From: CAYHZL01 sp964361075
Lineage (GTDB): Bacteria; Bacteroidota; Ignavibacteria; UBA10030; UBA8401
Direction: 5' to 3'
DNA length: 8,490 bases
NCBI GenBank assembly: GCA_964361075.1
Contig: CAYHZL010000154.1
Span: forward strand, 1-8,490
Of this stretch, positions 1 through 5,775 are shown piece after piece. Numbering within the stretch: position 1 is the first letter of the stretch; each line of letters starts with the position of its first letter. The position numbers and the translations under genes were made by a program. A model generated the notes under the pieces. It had not been told where the DNA came from. It saw nothing but the letters and a program-made list of their open reading frames with translations, and made no database searches.

Positions 1-23
1 CGTCCTCGTTGGGAACGCAACTG

Positions 24-70
24 ATCCCCCGTCCGCTAAAAAACAGCGGACACCCCCTTAAAAGGGGGAT
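24..70. repeat. C/G-tract inverted repeat with internal hairpins
   Basis: ATCCCCC (24-30) is the reverse complement of GGGGGAT (64-70). Inside lie two perfect hairpins: GTCCGCT/AGCGGAC (31-37 with 45-51, 7-nt loop) and CCCCCTT/AAGGGGG (53-59 with 62-68, 2-nt loop). It sits five bases before the left inverted repeat of the DUF559 unit and shares the CCCCCTT..AAGGGGG core with it, so it may be another member of the same dispersed repeat family. No T-tract follows the hairpins, so a terminator role is not favoured. Whether it extends left of the window cannot be seen. Confidence 0.6.
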
Positions 71-74
71 TTGA

Positions 75-105
75 ATTCCCCCTTGAAAAGGGGGCGAGGG
101 GGATT
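75..105 (+). repeat. Left inverted repeat of the DUF559 unit
   Basis: This 31-bp arm is itself a partial hairpin: CCCCCTT (78-84) pairs with AAGGGGG (88-94) around a 3-nt loop, followed by CGA and a second G5 run ending in ATT. It matches the inverted right arm at 29 of 31 positions. The gene start lies 16 bases after the arm, leaving little room for a promoter inside the unit, so expression may rely on the repeat itself or on outside transcription. Confidence 0.8.
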
Positions 106-121
106 ACTTAAATAACGTACA

Positions 122-493
122 ATGTATTTGTCTTACAATAAAAATCTAAAGCAACACGCCAGAGAACTTCGCAGCGGTTCAACTCTTAGTGAAGTATTGT
201 TGTGGAAATATTTACGTGCAAAACAACTGAGAGGATTTCAATTTAACCGCCAGAAACCGCTGGGGAAATTTATTGCAGATTTTTATTGCAAGGAATTAAA
301 TCTGGCGATTGAAATTGATGGAAGCAGTCACGAAGGAAAAGAACAGTATGATGCAGATCGTGATAGTGAATTACAAAAACGTGGTCTTACAATTTTACAT
401 TTCACAGATCAAGAAATAAAAAAAAATTTACGGGGTGTGCTAATGGTGGTTGAAGATTGGATGGAGATGCATTCTAATGGAAAATCCCCCTAA
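122..493 (+). CDS. DUF559 domain protein (Vsr/PD-(D/E)XK-like nuclease fold)
   Basis: A complete 123-aa protein matching the DUF559 family, which is related to very-short-patch-repair (Vsr) endonucleases. The recognisable core runs from about residue 10 to 115: a Thr-x-x-Glu helix (T21, E24), the basic FNRQKPLG stretch (41-48), IADFYC with D53, the IEIDG strand with E64 and D66, then H70, YDADRD (76-81) and the closing ILHFTDQEI strand. D53, E64, D66 and H70 are the likely metal or catalytic residues by family pattern; cleavage activity and target are not shown by sequence. Length is normal for stand-alone members. There is no Shine-Dalgarno sequence before the ATG. The last codons and the TAA stop fall within the right inverted repeat, so the C-terminus Lys-Ser-Pro is repeat-encoded. 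No restriction-modification or mismatch-repair neighbour is present, which argues for a selfish or stand-alone role over a dedicated repair system. Confidence 0.85.
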   Translation: MYLSYNKNLKQHARELRSGSTLSEVLLWKYLRAKQLRGFQFNRQKPLGKFIADFYCKELNLAIEIDGSSHEGKEQYDADRDSELQKRGLTILHFTDQEIKKNLRGVLMVVEDWMEMHSNGKSP

Positions 494-513
494 CCCCCTT
501 TTCAAGGGGGAAT
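483..513 (-). repeat. Right inverted repeat of the DUF559 unit
   Basis: Reverse-complement partner of the 75-105 arm (29/31 positions). It overlaps the end of the DUF559 gene and provides its TAA stop (491-493). The internal CCCCCTT (494-500) and AAGGGGG (504-510) segments can form a hairpin just past the stop codon, which might also slow or end transcription, although only mixed sequence and no T-run follows. Confidence 0.8.
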
Positions 514-530
514 GTATTGTGCAAATTTGA

Positions 531-561
531 GATGTCTGACACATTGAAGGTGTCGGACATC
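531..561. repeat. Stable 12-bp hairpin, likely dispersed palindromic repeat
   Basis: GATGTCTGACAC (531-542) pairs with GTGTCGGACATC (550-561) over twelve positions, with one T/G (wobble as RNA) position and a 7-nt ATTGAAG loop. The downstream sequence is AGTTTAAATA, not a T-run, so it is a poor intrinsic terminator, although it lies 38 bases after the DUF559 stop. The sequence resembles short palindromes scattered between genes in many environmental bacterial genomes; that resemblance is from memory. Confidence 0.65.
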
Positions 562-577
562 AGTTTAAATACTCGTC

Positions 578-694
578 CCTTAAAAAATGCGAGTGATGCC
601 ATGAGTGTAATACAATGATTCAGAAATAATTCAAATTTTCACGTTCTTGATAAACAAACTCATGGCATCACTTTGTAAATAAGACTTTTTAAGG
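578..694. repeat. 117-bp nested palindromic element (MITE-like)
   Basis: Two sets of nested arms are visible. The outer CCTTAAAAA (578-586) pairs with TTTTTAAGG (686-694), and the inner 15-bp AGTGATGCCATGAGT (592-606) pairs perfectly with ACTCATGGCATCACT (658-672). The central 51 bases are AT-rich and non-coding. A 9-bp direct repeat, TAAATACTC, lies just outside at 566-574 and 701-709; its distances from the arms differ (3 and 6 bases), so it is only a possible insertion scar. No gene is visible between 494 and 1059, so this stretch is made of repeats and AT-rich filler. Confidence 0.6.
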
Positions 695-711
695 TTCAAC
701 TAAATACTCTG

Positions 712-726
712 AGTTATGGCATTACT
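712..726. repeat. Diverged third copy of the ACTCATGGCATCACT motif
   Basis: AGTTATGGCATTACT matches the right inner arm of the palindrome at 658-672 in 12 of 15 positions and in the same orientation. It may be a decayed repeat end or a third protein-binding site. It is followed by a T-run (726-732) and about 80 bases of very AT-rich DNA in which no gene is seen. Confidence 0.45.
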
Positions 727-813
727 TTTTTTAGAAAAATTGGAAAGCAAATCAAAATTTTGTATTTTTATTTAAATAATTTTACAAAACCAGTCAGAAA
801 ATATCTTAGAAGA

Positions 814-878
814 AGTTTCATTTGCTATTGGGTATAATACCCCGACGTCACAAAGTGATCCCTTCGGGACTTGCGTCG
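814..878 (+). repeat. Structured direct repeat, copy 1 (three-way junction)
   Basis: Positions 814-874 match 971-1031 at 59 of 61 bases. The 5' part has the perfect palindrome GGGTAT-A-ATACCC (830-842), which contains TATAAT (833-838). The 3' part can fold as a three-way junction: an outer stem 843-847/874-878 (CGACG/CGTCG), then two adjacent mini-hairpins, TCAC-AAA-GTGA (848-858) and TCCC-TTC-GGGA (859-869), and a CTTG linker. It is read here as an interspersed structured repeat, not a gene; the minus-strand reading frame through it is attributed to the repeat. Confidence 0.7.
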
Positions 879-944
879 TCATTCCGGCATGTTTTTGGCG
901 GGAATCTATTTGTGGATGCCCGATAAGAGCATTCGGGCATGACG
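877..944. repeat. Palindromic repeat between the two direct-repeat copies
   Basis: An outer CGTC (877-880) pairs with GACG (941-944). Inside are two hairpins: ATTCC (881-885) with GGAAT (901-905), and the perfect 8-bp ATGCCCGA (916-923) with TCGGGCAT (933-940). The whole has the same outer-stem-plus-two-hairpins plan as the flanking repeats but different sequence. From memory, the GATGCCCGATAAG..CATTCGGGCATGACG theme is a common dispersed repeat in environmental bacterial genomes; a genome-wide count would be needed to confirm that here. Confidence 0.6.
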
Positions 945-950
945 AAGATA

Positions 951-970
951 CCCCGCTGCTTGCGGCGGGG
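951..970. repeat. GC-rich hairpin preceding repeat copy 2
   Basis: CCCCGCTG (951-958) pairs with CGGCGGGG (963-970) with one T/G position and a CTTG loop. It abuts the second direct-repeat copy. The following bases are AGTTTCATTT, not a proper T-tract, so a terminator call is weak. It is best seen as part of the composite repeat cluster 814-1038. Confidence 0.55.
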
Positions 971-1038
971 AGTTTCATTTGCTATTGGGTATAATACTCC
1001 GCCGTCACAAAGTGATCCCTTCGGGACTTGCTGCGGAG
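971..1038 (+). repeat. Structured direct repeat, copy 2 (three-way junction)
   Basis: Second copy of the 814-874 repeat. The two mini-hairpins are identical to copy 1 (1005-1015 and 1016-1026). The outer stem is rebuilt as CTCCGC (997-1002) with GCGGAG (1033-1038), plus G1004-C1031. The A845-T876 pair of copy 1 corresponds to C1002-G1033 here, a compensatory change that supports selection for structure or independent pairing, although one example is thin evidence. The repeat ends 21 bases before the ATG of the nucleotidyltransferase gene and forms part of its leader. Confidence 0.7.
990..995 (+). promoter_or_regulatory. Possible -10 box within repeat copy 2
   Basis: A perfect TATAAT lies 64 bases before the ATG of the nucleotidyltransferase gene, and a start about seven bases downstream would put the three-way-junction repeat at the 5' end of the transcript. 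No good -35 hexamer is present at normal spacing (the region is GGGGAGTTT), the same hexamer occurs in copy 1, and it is part of the repeat's own palindrome. If the host is a Bacteroidota-type organism its primary sigma factor prefers a different box. The promoter role is speculative. Confidence 0.22.
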
Positions 1039-1059
1039 ATAATTTATTTCTGTCAAACA

Positions 1060-1368
1060 ATGACGTTATCAAAAGAAACAATATTGTCAATTCAAAATTT
1101 CTTTCACAATAAACCTGTTTTGAAAGCATATCTTTTTGGTTCATATTCTCGTGGTGATGCTAATGAGGAAAGTGATATTGATATTCTTGTTGAACTCGAC
1201 TATTTTCAGCATATTGGTTTTGAATTTGTTGGAATGGCATTAGATTTAGAGGAACTGCTGAAAAAAAAAGTTGATTTTATTTCAGCAAAGATGATTAAAG
1301 AAGGATCAAAAGATAATGTCAACAGAGATAAAATTCTTATTTACAAAAAATATTCTTCAACCAATTAA
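1060..1368 (+). CDS. MNT-type minimal nucleotidyltransferase (orphan)
   Basis: A 102-aa protein of the DNA-polymerase-beta-like minimal nucleotidyltransferase group (MntA-like). The signature G-S-x10-D-x-D is clear: G27 and S28, then D39 and D41 in SDIDILVEL. A third acidic residue, D72, lies in the KKVDFIS strand, giving the usual metal-binding triad. Family members act as antitoxins that AMPylate a HEPN-domain RNase (HepT), but no HEPN gene is present on either side: the next gene, carB, begins 11 bases after the stop. It may be an orphan, a remnant of a broken MNT-HEPN pair, or act on an unlinked target. The ATG at 1060 was chosen because an in-frame TTG at 979 would add 27 residues encoded by the upstream repeat. 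The nearest purine-rich GGAG (1035-1038) is 21 bases from the ATG, so initiation signals are weak. Confidence 0.8.
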   Translation: MTLSKETILSIQNFFHNKPVLKAYLFGSYSRGDANEESDIDILVELDYFQHIGFEFVGMALDLEELLKKKVDFISAKMIKEGSKDNVNRDKILIYKKYSSTN

Positions 1369-1379
1369 TTTTTAAAACA

Positions 1380-4300
1380 TTGCCGAAACGAACAGATATC
1401 AAATCAATTCTCATTATCGGCAGCGGACCGATTGTCATTGGGCAAGCGTGTGAGTTTGATTATTCAGGCACACAGGCGTGCAAAGTGCTGAGAGAAGAAG
1501 GCTATCGCGTTATTCTCATCAACAGCAATCCGGCAACAATTATGACCGACCCCGATCTTGCCGATGCAACCTACGTTGAACCCATCACTCCCGAATTTGT
1601 TGAACTCATTATTGAAAAAGAAAAACCCGATGCAATTCTTCCCACAATGGGCGGGCAAACTGCGCTGAACATTGCAGTGGCTCTTGCAGAAAGCGGCGTA
1701 TTATCAAAACATAACGTTGAATTGATCGGTGCGAAATTAGAGGCGATTAAAAAAGCGGAGGACAGACGACTCTTTCAACAAGTGATGAAAGAAGCCGGAC
1801 TTGAAATGCCGCGCGGCGGTTTTGTGCACAATGTTGATGAAGCAGTAAAAGTTTCTCACGATATTGGTTTCCCGATTATTATTCGTCCGTCGTTTACGTT
1901 GGGCGGAACCGGCGGCGGCATTGCCTATAATATAGAAGAGTTCAGATCGATTGTTGAGCACGGATTGACAAACAGTCCCGTGCACGAAGTGTTGGTGGAA
2001 GAATCGGTGATCGGTTGGAAAGAGTACGAACTTGAAGTGATGCGCGATCAAAAAGATAATGTCGTTATCATTTGTTCGATTGAAAATTTTGATCCGATGG
2101 GTGTGCATACCGGCGATTCGATAACGGTTGCGCCTGCACAAACACTGACCGATAAAGAGTATCAACACATGCGCGATGCGGCGATTAAAGTAATGCGTGC
2201 CATTGGTGTTGATACCGGCGGATCGAACGTGCAGTTTTCGCTCAATCCGAAAAATGGAAAAATGTATATCATCGAAATGAATCCGCGTGTGTCGCGCAGT
2301 TCTGCCCTCGCATCGAAAGCAACCGGATTTCCGATTGCAAAAATTGCGGCAAAGCTTGCTGTCGGATATACGCTCGATGAAATTCCAAATGACATTACGA
2401 AAACAACGCCGGCTTCATTCGAACCGACGATTGATTACACGGTAGTAAAAATTCCGCGATGGGATTTTGAAAAATTTAAAGGCGTGGATGATACACTCGG
2501 CGTGCAGATGAAATCTGTCGGCGAGGCGATGGCGTTCGGACGCACATTCAAAGAAGCTTTGCAGAAAGCATTACGCTCGCTCGAAACGGGACGCAGCGGC
2601 TTGGGCGCGGACGGAAAAGATATTGTAGAAGTTGAATCGCTTTCCAAAACGGCAAAGACAGAATGGACTCGAAAAGTAAAAGACCAACTTCGCAAACCGA
2701 AACCAAATAATATTTTTTACATTCGGTATGCGTTTCAACTTGGGCTTTCGATAGATGATGTGCATGAGTTGACAAAAATTGATCCGTGGTTTTTATTCAA
2801 CATACAACAAATTGTAATTTTTGAAAAAGAACTTCTCACAGCACAACATACAAAAGAAATTCTTCTTAAAGCAAAGCAGTACGGATTTTCTGATCGTCAA
2901 TTAGCGTATCTCTGGAAAACAGATGAAGCGCGTGTGCGCACGCTTCGAAAAGAACTTGGTGTATTGCCGGTGTACAAAACTGTTGATACATGCGCGGCGG
3001 AATTTGAAGCGAACACGCCGTACCATTATTCAACGTACGAACAGGAAAATGAATCGAAGCGCTCAACAAAAAAGAAAGCAATTGTGTTGGGCAGCGGTCC
3101 GAATCGGATTGGACAAGGTGTGGAGTTTGATTATTGCTGTGTGCACGGTGTGTATGCGCTTCGTGAAGAAGGGTACGAAACAATCATGATCAATTGTAAT
3201 CCTGAAACTGTTTCGACCGATTACGACACGACCGACAAATTATATTTTGAACCGCTGACGCTGGAAGATGTGTTGAACATTTGCGATTTGGAACAACCGG
3301 AAGGTGTCATCGTCAGCTTCGGCGGACAAACGCCGTTGAAGATTGCAAAAGCATTGGAAGCGAACGGTGTAAAAATTCTCGGCACCTCGACCGAAGGAAT
3401 TGATTTAGCAGAAGATCGTCAGAGATTTGGCGACCTTCTTCGTAGACATAAAATTCCATGTCCGAAATATGGAACGGCATTTTCTGTAAAAGATGCGGTG
3501 CTTGTTGCGGAACAAATTGGTTATCCGGTGCTTGTGCGTCCTTCGTACGTGTTGGGCGGACGCGCAATGCAAATTTGTTACAACAGCGAATCGCTGACAG
3601 AGTACATGAAAAAAGCAGTTGACGTTTCTCCAGAGCATCCAATTTTGATTGATTGCTTTTTGGAAGATGCGTTTGAATTTGATGTTGATGCTGTGTGTGA
3701 TGGAAAAGATGTGTTGATTGGCGGTGTGATGGAACATATCGAAGAAGCAGGAATTCATTCCGGCGATAGTTCGTGTGTGCTTCCGCCGTTTATGATTAGC
3801 GAAGAAAAAACGAACGAAATAATTGAATATACAAAACGACTTGCACACGCTTTGAACGTTGTCGGTTTGTTGAACGTGCAATATGCAATGAAAGATAATG
3901 TTGTGTATGTGTTGGAAGTAAATCCGCGTGCATCGCGCACTGTTCCGTTTGTCAGCAAAACAACCGGCATGCCTCTTGCAAAAATTGCGGCAAAGGTAAT
4001 GATTGGAAAAACACTGAAAGAACTTGGTGTTCTGAATTTTGATTTCCGTTCTATTAAACACATTGCAATGAAAGAAGCAGTCTTTCCGTTTTCGAAATTT
4101 CCAAAAGTGAAAGTGTTCCTCGGTCCCGAGATGCGTTCAACCGGTGAAGTGATGGGAATTTCACACTCGTTTGGCGCAGCGCTGGCGAAAGCACAAACTG
4201 CAGCAGGTAACGATTTGCCGAAATCTGGAACGGTGTTCGTGAGTGTGAACGATAACGACAAGAACAGTAAAACTGTTGATATCGTTAATGAGTATGTCGC

Positions 4301-4625
4301 ACTCGGTTTTAAAATTATTGCGACTGAAGGAACGTCAAAATTTTTACAAGCTCATCATATTAATGTCGGCGAAGTCTTTAAAGTAAACGAAGGGCGACCG
4401 AATATTGTTGATGCAATTAAAAACGGCGATGTGCAGTTGGTTATCAATACTCCGCTTGGTGAAGAAGCGCGGTACGATGAGTATGCAATTGGCTGGGCAG
4501 CTATTCAACATAAAATTGCAATTGTTACAACGCTTTCGGCGGCATCATCGTGCGTGAAAGGTATTCAACGAAAGAATCGCGGTAAATTCCATGTGCGAAG
4601 TTTACAAGAATACCACAAGCAATGA
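1380..4625 (+). CDS. carB: Carbamoyl-phosphate synthase large subunit
   Basis: CarB makes carbamoyl phosphate from bicarbonate, glutamine-derived ammonia and two ATP, feeding pyrimidine and arginine synthesis; it works in the cytoplasm with CarA, which is not in this window. At 1081 aa it is full length (E. coli about 1073). The two homologous halves are evident. The first has GGQT (91-94), R169 in RPSFTLGGTGGG, and E299/N301/R303 in EMNPRVSR. The second begins at GSGPNRIGQGVEFDY (571-585), with RPSYVLGG and E846/N848 in EVNPRASR. An oligomerisation region lies between about 400 and 555, and an MGS-like allosteric domain from about 948. In that domain K961, T982, T985, K1001 and N1023 correspond to E. 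coli effector-site residues as I recall them, while the residue matching E. coli T1017 is P1025. The start is TTG (1380-1382), chosen because MPKRTDIKS is the conserved family N-terminus. No Shine-Dalgarno sequence precedes it. Confidence 0.98.
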   Translation: MPKRTDIKSILIIGSGPIVIGQACEFDYSGTQACKVLREEGYRVILINSNPATIMTDPDLADATYVEPITPEFVELIIEKEKPDAILPTMGGQTALNIAVALAESGVLSKHNVELIGAKLEAIKKAEDRRLFQQVMKEAGLEMPRGGFVHNVDEAVKVSHDIGFPIIIRPSFTLGGTGGGIAYNIEEFRSIVEHGLTNSPVHEVLVEESVIGWKEYELEVMRDQKDNVVIICSIENFDPMGVHTGDSITVAPAQTLTDKEYQHMRDAAIKVMRAIGVDTGGSNVQFSLNPKNGKMYIIEMNPRVSRSSALASKATGFPIAKIAAKLAVGYTLDEIPNDITKTTPASFEPTIDYTVVKIPRWDFEKFKGVDDTLGVQMKSVGEAMAFGRTFKEALQKALRSLETGRSGLGADGKDIVEVESLSKTAKTEWTRKVKDQLRKPKPNNIFYIRYAFQLGLSIDDVHELTKIDPWFLFNIQQIVIFEKELLTAQHTKEILLKAKQYGFSDRQLAYLWKTDEARVRTLRKELGVLPVYKTVDTCAAEFEANTPYHYSTYEQENESKRSTKKKAIVLGSGPNRIGQGVEFDYCCVHGVYALREEGYETIMINCNPETVSTDYDTTDKLYFEPLTLEDVLNICDLEQPEGVIVSFGGQTPLKIAKALEANGVKILGTSTEGIDLAEDRQRFGDLLRRHKIPCPKYGTAFSVKDAVLVAEQIGYPVLVRPSYVLGGRAMQICYNSESLTEYMKKAVDVSPEHPILIDCFLEDAFEFDVDAVCDGKDVLIGGVMEHIEEAGIHSGDSSCVLPPFMISEEKTNEIIEYTKRLAHALNVVGLLNVQYAMKDNVVYVLEVNPRASRTVPFVSKTTGMPLAKIAAKVMIGKTLKELGVLNFDFRSIKHIAMKEAVFPFSKFPKVKVFLGPEMRSTGEVMGISHSFGAALAKAQTAAGNDLPKSGTVFVSVNDNDKNSKTVDIVNEYVALGFKIIATEGTSKFLQAHHINVGEVFKVNEGRPNIVDAIKNGDVQLVINTPLGEEARYDEYAIGWAAIQHKIAIVTTLSAASSCVKGIQRKNRGKFHVRSLQEYHKQ

Positions 4626-4681
4626 ATAATTGATAATGGATAATTGAAAATATTTTTTATTAGTCACTTTTCATTTTCAAT
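4626..4681. repeat. AT-rich spacer with 14-bp direct repeat and weak inverted repeat
   Basis: ATAATTGA occurs at 4626-4633 and again at 4640-4647, a 14-base period. ATTGAAAAT (4643-4651) is the reverse complement of ATTTTCAAT (4673-4681), a 9-bp stem with a 21-nt loop that reaches to within three bases of the next ATG. It might be a weak carB transcript end or simply AT-rich repeat debris; it lacks GC pairs and a canonical terminator shape. Confidence 0.35.
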
Positions 4682-4684
4682 ATT

Positions 4685-5107
4685 ATGGCGCGTGTAAAAC
4701 TAGAAATTCCGAAACACATTCACTACACCACTGAACTTCCGCTGCGTATTTCAGATATTAATTACGGCGGACATCTTGGGAATGATGCAGTGTTGTCTCT
4801 TATTCATGAAGTGTGTATTCGTTTTTTACTTCAACACAAATTTACAGAATTCGATATTGATGGTGTCGGTATTATTATGAGCGATGCTGTTCTTGTGTTT
4901 AAATCGGAATCGTTTTATGGTGAAACAGTTCGTATTGATGTTGCGGTGGATGACATTCAAAAACACGGCTGTGATATATTCTACACACTGAAAGAAAAAG
5001 AAACAGGACGAGAAATAGCACGTGCAAAAACGGGTATTGTTTTTTTTAATTATCAAACGCGGAAACTTGCTCTGACACCGGAGCGTTTCCATTCACTCTT
5101 TACATGA
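4685..5107 (+). CDS. Hotdog-fold acyl-CoA thioesterase-like protein
   Basis: A 140-aa protein of usual length for single-domain hotdog (4HBT/FatA-like) thioesterases, which hydrolyse acyl-CoA or acyl-carrier-protein thioesters in the cytoplasm. The N-terminal strand and helix carry the diagnostic pattern R21-x-x-D24-x-N26-x-G28-G29-H30-x-x-N33-D34, followed by the long hotdog helix with H41 and E42. Later strands (SESFYGETVRIDV, DIFYTLKEKETGREIARAKTGIVFF in part) are typical of the sheet and dimer face. D24, N26 and H30 are the likeliest active-site positions by analogy. No signal peptide is present. The substrate cannot be deduced. No Shine-Dalgarno is seen before the ATG, and the 59-base gap from carB and 53-base gap to the next gene give no strong operon signal. 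Confidence 0.82.
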   Translation: MARVKLEIPKHIHYTTELPLRISDINYGGHLGNDAVLSLIHEVCIRFLLQHKFTEFDIDGVGIIMSDAVLVFKSESFYGETVRIDVAVDDIQKHGCDIFYTLKEKETGREIARAKTGIVFFNYQTRKLALTPERFHSLFT

Positions 5108-5160
5108 TGGCGCATTAGCGCTTATCTTTCTTTTCACACAAACAATAATCGGGGATTATT

Positions 5161-5775
5161 ATGATGAAGAAACTTTTTTACGCACTCTGCTCTCTCTGCA
5201 TTGTTCTCGCTCCTTTGTGTGCCGGCGAAAATAATGAAAAACATTTTTCTCTTCTCTTTGGCGGCGGCGTTGGTTCATTTAAAATGGATGATGGTCGTTT
5301 TTTAATGGTTTATTCAAATCGAAGTATGACACGCCACGGATTTTTTGCACTTGGTGATTCAAGAACATATCTCATTGGTAAATACCGTTTGTTTGATGCA
5401 ACCGGAAAATCTGAATTAACAAATATCAATGTAACAGGATTTTCGGAATGGAGAGAAATTTTTTATTCGGCAGGATTTCGATTGACGGTTCCACACAGTC
5501 CATTCTACGCCGATGTTTCGTATGTCATCATCAAAGCGGAAGAAAAAATTTCTACGGTACAACCTGTGGTGAATGAACTCACGACGTCGCAAAAAATTGA
5601 GAACAGAGGTCTTTCGTTTGGCGGCGGGCTTGCAATTGAAATACTTAGTCCGTTTGCAATATATGGCGAAGGCGAATATACATTCATGTTACAGAAAGTC
5701 CAGAATGATAAAAAACGAGATCTGCCGGGTATAGGTGGATGGAATATTAGCACAGGAATTATTTTTATTTTTTAG
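5161..5775 (+). CDS. Exported outer-membrane beta-barrel-like protein
   Basis: A 204-aa protein with a clear Sec signal peptide: MMKK, a hydrophobic stretch from about 5 to 19, and a probable signal peptidase I site after A21 (LCA-GEN). The mature part has alternating hydrophobic/polar strands and many Gly and aromatic residues (LLFGGGVGSF, SFGGGLAIEI, AIYGEGEYTFML), and it ends in GIIFIF with a terminal Phe, the hallmark of outer-membrane barrels recognised by the BAM machinery. By size it would be an 8-stranded-class barrel. No named family is recognised. GGGG at 5151-5154 is a possible weak ribosome site for either of the two adjacent ATG codons (5161 or 5164). It begins the four-gene envelope cluster: the next start follows the stop by 11 bases. 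The function is unknown; a general OmpA/OmpW-like small barrel is as far as the sequence goes. Confidence 0.72.
   Translation: MMKKLFYALCSLCIVLAPLCAGENNEKHFSLLFGGGVGSFKMDDGRFLMVYSNRSMTRHGFFALGDSRTYLIGKYRLFDATGKSELTNINVTGFSEWREIFYSAGFRLTVPHSPFYADVSYVIIKAEEKISTVQPVVNELTTSQKIENRGLSFGGGLAIEILSPFAIYGEGEYTFMLQKVQNDKKRDLPGIGGWNISTGIIFIF

Larger units (their letters stand above)
75..513 (+). mobile_element. Candidate mobile unit: DUF559 gene between inverted repeats
   Basis: The 31-bp arm at 75-105 and the 31-bp arm at 483-513 are reverse complements except at two adjacent central bases (CG versus TT after orientation). They enclose a single gene at 122-493. No transposase, integrase or clear target-site duplication is visible, so autonomous transposition is not claimed. 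Plausible readings are a mini-element moved in trans or by the encoded nuclease, or two copies of a dispersed palindromic repeat flanking a gene that spreads by recombination between them. The inverted arrangement is seen directly; mobility is inferred. Confidence 0.5.

Noticed and set aside
531..561. Hairpin after the DUF559 gene considered as an intrinsic terminator
   Set aside because: The stem is strong but there is no following T-tract, and the sequence looks like a dispersed palindrome.
814..1031. CRISPR array
   Set aside because: Only two copies of a 61-bp repeat, with a repeat-like and palindromic 'spacer' of 96 bases; no cas genes and no regular spacing.
979..1059. N-terminal extension of the nucleotidyltransferase from an in-frame TTG
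   Set aside because: The 27 extra residues come from the structured repeat, and the protein from the ATG at 1060 already has normal family length.
848..1144. Minus-strand 98-aa reading frame across the repeat cluster, and a similar one at 772-978
   Set aside because: Both are made mostly of the two direct-repeat copies and the palindromic repeat, share the same peptide from the repeated DNA, and have no domain or ribosome site. They are repeat-encoded by chance.
3405..4261. Long minus-strand reading frames (218 and 168 aa) inside carB, and smaller ones elsewhere
   Set aside because: They are antisense shadows of a conserved, intact coding sequence, rich in Cys, His, Phe and Asn as expected from reversed codons, with no recognisable domain.
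5110..5121. GCGC-ATTA-GCGC hairpin followed by pyrimidines after the thioesterase gene, considered as a terminator
   Set aside because: The stem is only four pairs and the tail is mixed C/T without a clear T-run; too weak to call.
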